Assembly: GCA_030998225.1 (NCBI GenBank)
Contig: JAPYXD010000680.1
Location: 16,492,001 to 16,556,000, forward strand
Length of the DNA: 64,000 nucleotides
Direction of reading: 5' to 3'
From: Diplolepis rosae
Lineage: Eukaryota > Arthropoda > Insecta > Hymenoptera > Diplolepididae
Shown here: in pieces, positions 60,828 through 64,000 of the stretch
Layout of the letters: every line of letters begins with the position of its first letter
Position numbering within the stretch: the stretch's first letter is position 1
Position numbers and translations under genes: made by a program
Notes under the pieces: model-generated
The model's database searches: none
Seen by the model: only the letters and a program-made list of their open reading frames with translations
Told to the model about the DNA's origin: nothing

Positions 60828-62094
60828 CCAGGGGTGTTAGTTGAAATTTGCCGGTTTTACTCATAGATGTCGCTAGAGATATGTATACATTTCTATGATT
60901 TGGTATGTATGTCATATTTTTCTATGGACAATAACCTTCAAAAATACACAATTACATTCTGCCAAAATAATAGCAGTATAGTTGTTTACGTCAGTGAATA
61001 TGTCAAGTTTCGTTCCAAGTAAATCGCATTTGCGGCATTCGTTGCTTTTCTTATTTCATCAAAAGAAAAAAGCAGTTGAAGCTCATCGATTGCTGGTAGA
61101 AACTTATGGTGAACATGCTCCAGTGATTAGAACATGTGAGACATGGTTTCGTCAATTTAAAAGTGGTGATTTCGATTTAACAGAAAAAAAAAAAAAAACA
61201 GAAAAAGTTCGAAGACGAGGAATTGCAGGCGTTATTGGATGAAGAACCAACTCAATCGCAACAACAATTGGCACAAACACTAGATGTGACCCGAGGAGCA
61301 ATTTTCCAACGTTTAAAAGCCATGGGAAAAATCCAAAAGTATGGAAAATGGATACCACACCATCTGAACGATAGACAAATGGAAAATCGAAAAACCATTT
61401 GTGAAATGCTGCTTCAACGGTTCGAAAGGAAATCTTTTCTGCATCGAATTGTCACGGGGGACGAAAAATGGATTTATTTCGAGAACCCAAAGCGGAAAAA
61501 ATCATGGCTTTCACCTGGTGAGGTCGGCCCATCGACTCCAAGGCCAAATCGCTTTGGCCGTAAGACAATGCTCTGTGTTTGGTGGGACCAGTGTGGTGTG
61601 GTGTACTTCGAGTTATTAAAACCTGGTGAGACGGTGAATACGGATCGCAACCAACAACAAATTACCAATTTGAATCATGCGTTGATCGAAAAACGGCCGG
61701 AATGGATCCGAAGACATGGCAAAGTTATCCTACAACATGACAACGCACCGTCTCATACCGCTAAAGTGGTGAAGAACACATTAAAAGCATTGAATTGGGA
61801 AATATTATCGCACCAGCCGTACTCTCCAGACCTCGCCGCGTCCGACTATCACCTTTTCACATCGATGGGACACTCGCTCGCAGAGCAGCACTTCGCCAAT
61901 TTTGAAGAAGTCGAAAAATGGCTCGTCGAATGGTTTGCCTTGAAAGAGAAAAAGTTTTTTTGGAACGGTATCCATGATTTGCCTGAAAGATGGGCAAAAT
62001 GGTCAATACTCTGAATAAAAAATTGCTGAGATTCCCTTGAGAATTAAGTGTTTTCTTTATTGAAAAAACCGGCAAACTTCAACTAACACCCCTG
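60828..62094 (+). mobile_element. mariner transposon, near complete (1.27 kb)
   Basis: 31-bp terminal repeats CCAGGGGTGTTAGTTGAAAT... (60828-60858) and ...AACTAACACCCCTGG (62064-62094) differ at one base. The element length is normal for mariner. TA follows on the right; on the left the expected TA reads TG, so the duplication is imperfect. The single transposase ORF is broken in one place. Confidence 0.88.
61000..62014 (+). pseudogene. mariner transposase (D,D34D) with one frameshift
   Basis: A cut-and-paste transposase of normal length (about 340 codons). From ATG 61000: MSSFVPSKSHLRH, the first HTH, CETWFRQFKSGDFDL, then a run of 15 A (61184-61198), where the frame changes. Downstream in the next frame: KKFEDEELQALLDEEPTQSQ, WIPHHLNDRQ, and the catalytic Asp residues in TGDEKW (61460-61462), QHDNAPSHTA (61739-61741) and AASDYHLF (61844-61846). 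The last two have exactly 34 residues between them, the mariner D,D34D signature. Stop TGA 62012-62014. The only obvious lesion is in the A tract, so it could be a recent slippage or a sequencing error. Confidence 0.88.
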
Positions 62095-64000
62095 GTATTG
62101 TATATTTAAATTATGTATATGAGAATTACTTACCGTTACAAAAGCTCTGTCTAACATAATAAAACTTTATTTCTGTCAGAGTATTCCTTTACATATTAAT
62201 GGGACTGATATTTAATTGTATAAACTTAAGTAGAGCTCTTTAAAATTTGATTCTTATAAATATTACAATATTTATTTGCTTCAATCCATTAGGGTTCAAA
62301 AAGTAAATAACTTCTTCATATTTTCACTATACTTTTGACACTCATCCTTTCAATATTTTTCAATACCGATATAAGTATTTTAAGCCATTAATAGTTTTGT
62401 AAAGTTTTTATAAAAAAGCTTGCAGTTATATTAATAAGTTTTCCTCTCAAAGTTGTGGTCTTTATTATTTCATATATATGTTCTATTTTCATTGAAAATA
62501 TTATAAATATTTAATTTAATGAAAATGTAAGAAAGTATTTATGCAAAAAGAAGTTTAAAATATGAATAGACTGGTATTATAAATTACAAATTTTTTAGTT
62601 TTCATGCTTCTTTACGAAAATATCATGAAAAGAAATGTTAACCAACTGAATAAATTTAAAATAAATATAATTAGTATTATTCTAAATTTGCAACATTTAA
62701 TATCAATTGAAAAATGAAACACAAAATTTAAAAATTTAAAACCACTTGAGACTTGAGAATGATATATACATTATAAACCTAACCTCCACTTTTCTTATGT
62801 AATACATTGAATATATTACAACTTTACAAACCTCCAGTAACTTATCATATATTGACTGTAGATTATACACTCGAAAACATCCTATAAAATCTCCTGAAAG
62901 TAATTAACATATCATATTTCAAGACTTCAAACGTCAATGTTTTCAAGCCTTCTTTGGGGTTGTCAAATTTTGTAAACAAAAGTGATAGAAGAGGACCCCA
63001 ACCTCCAAATCCTTCAAATCTTGAAGTCTTGAAATTAGCCAAGCTGGCGAAAAAATACAAGTTATAATCGTGCATTCTCGGCAATCCTCGACTTTAGACG
63101 AACCAACAATGCCGAACCGAAAAGCCGAAGCGAAGAGCCGAAGCGAAGCAGAGAGAATACGAAGGGCCAGTGACATCCATATTCCATACAATTATGAATA
63201 ACTTACAGTACAGCACTTAATTTTCTGAATTAAAAATTTGTACTCAGGCCACATTAACTTGAGATAAAATTTAAATGCTAATCTGCTGCAAAATATATTA
63301 GTCCAAGCAACAGGGCATTTATTATGAATAATTTATGACATTTATTTCAGAAAACGGACTGCGCCATCAGAAGAAAGGTTGGTCATAGAGTAATTGTGTC
63401 ATGTTTTGGACAACGAAATATGATTTATAAATTTTTTATCAACATTTAAGACCAAAAAATCGCACTTTTTTTTAGTTTTTTGTTTATAACATTAAAGGTA
63501 ATTATCCATTCTCAATAACATCAATCGAAAAATTGTAGACAATTGATTTGCGGACAAAATCAGCAGTTGCTTGATCTAATTGGATAATTAGAATCGGAGA
63601 AAATTCGGAAAAACCGGGAAATTTAGCTTTTGTTAAACAAATTAATATCTCAGTTAATTTATAACTTTTTAGGTTGAGGTTTGATGGAAAAGTAGCAGAC
63701 TTTATGCTCTTTAAATGTATAAAAGAACGGACACTCTGAGATAATACGTTATCGCGCTATTGACACTTTAATTTATTTAATGCCAATCCAAAATAGATAC
63801 TATAGCGTAACAACAAGCCGCTGAACGCTCATCTCATATGTGAGAACATGTTGTTATAACATGCAGAATAATGTATACATTATACGTGTTTTCTGAATTA
63901 CAAAATAGCTTATTGACGCGAGTTGTACTGTTAATAATATAACATAACGTTTCCGCTAAACGTTCATCGCATACTTGCTAACCTTGCGCTTAAGAAACTC
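62095..64000. other. AT-rich DNA to the end of the window
   Basis: No gene recognised. About 63078-63175 has GC-richer repeats of AAGCCGAAGCGAAGAG (compare AAGCCGAG at 29190). The frames at 62863-63191 on the - strand overlap this and have no recognisable product. Confidence 0.5.

Overview
The window reads as nuclear DNA from an insect. It is AT-rich and gene-poor, its genes are split by GT-AG introns, and it is full of insect-type mobile elements: R1-clade LINEs, mariner and hAT relicts, TTAA-flanked miniature elements and a DIRS-type retrotransposon. Methuselah-like receptor sequences also point to an insect. A hymenopteran (parasitoid-type) source is my guess from the element mix and is not proven by any single feature. 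Nothing prokaryotic is present: no operons and no CRISPR array.

Host genes. The best-supported host gene is a five-exon gene on the + strand (31605-57607) for a secreted, catalytically degenerate chymotrypsin-fold protein (serine protease homologue, 226 residues). All four introns have GT-AG borders and the reading phase is kept throughout. Its introns hold much of the window's mobile DNA: a DIRS element, R1 and LINE remnants, a hAT miniature element, TTAA elements and several fold-back elements. On the - strand there is a truncated methuselah-like receptor exon (17866-18724), a methuselah-like pseudogene (25987-26593), and two small putative acidic terminal exons (15744-16083).

Layout. 1-5.1 kb: a tandem repeat, TA and GCTAA-rich miniature elements (one with a C2H2 zinc-finger ORF), and an inverted repeat. 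5.1-10.9 kb: full-length R1-clade LINE copy 1 with a 14-bp target duplication and a poly(A) tail. 11-20 kb: mariner relict, TTAA element, GACA-bearing 1.4-kb repeat, receptor exon, Tc1/mariner-like transposase remnant. 20-24.9 kb: LINE copy 2 on the - strand, fused at its 5' side to an older ORF2 fragment. 25-31 kb: receptor pseudogene, mariner relicts, a long hairpin. 31.6-36.5 kb: serine protease homologue exon 1, then the DIRS element. 36.5-47 kb: second long hairpin, hAT and TTAA miniature elements, LINE remnants, nested fold-backs. 47.1-57.6 kb: remaining protease-homologue exons, with LINE copy 3 and fold-backs between them. 58-64 kb: hAT transposase pseudogene, a near-complete mariner, then unannotated AT-rich DNA.

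The mobile elements form a readable insertion history. A 1.3-kb repeat splits a LINE ORF1, a short TIR element sits inside a larger fold-back, and a LINE copy abuts a transposase. Most coding elements are broken. The least damaged are LINE copy 2 ORF2 (one nonsense codon), the DIRS gag and recombinase frames, and the 60.8-kb mariner (one break in a 15-A tract).
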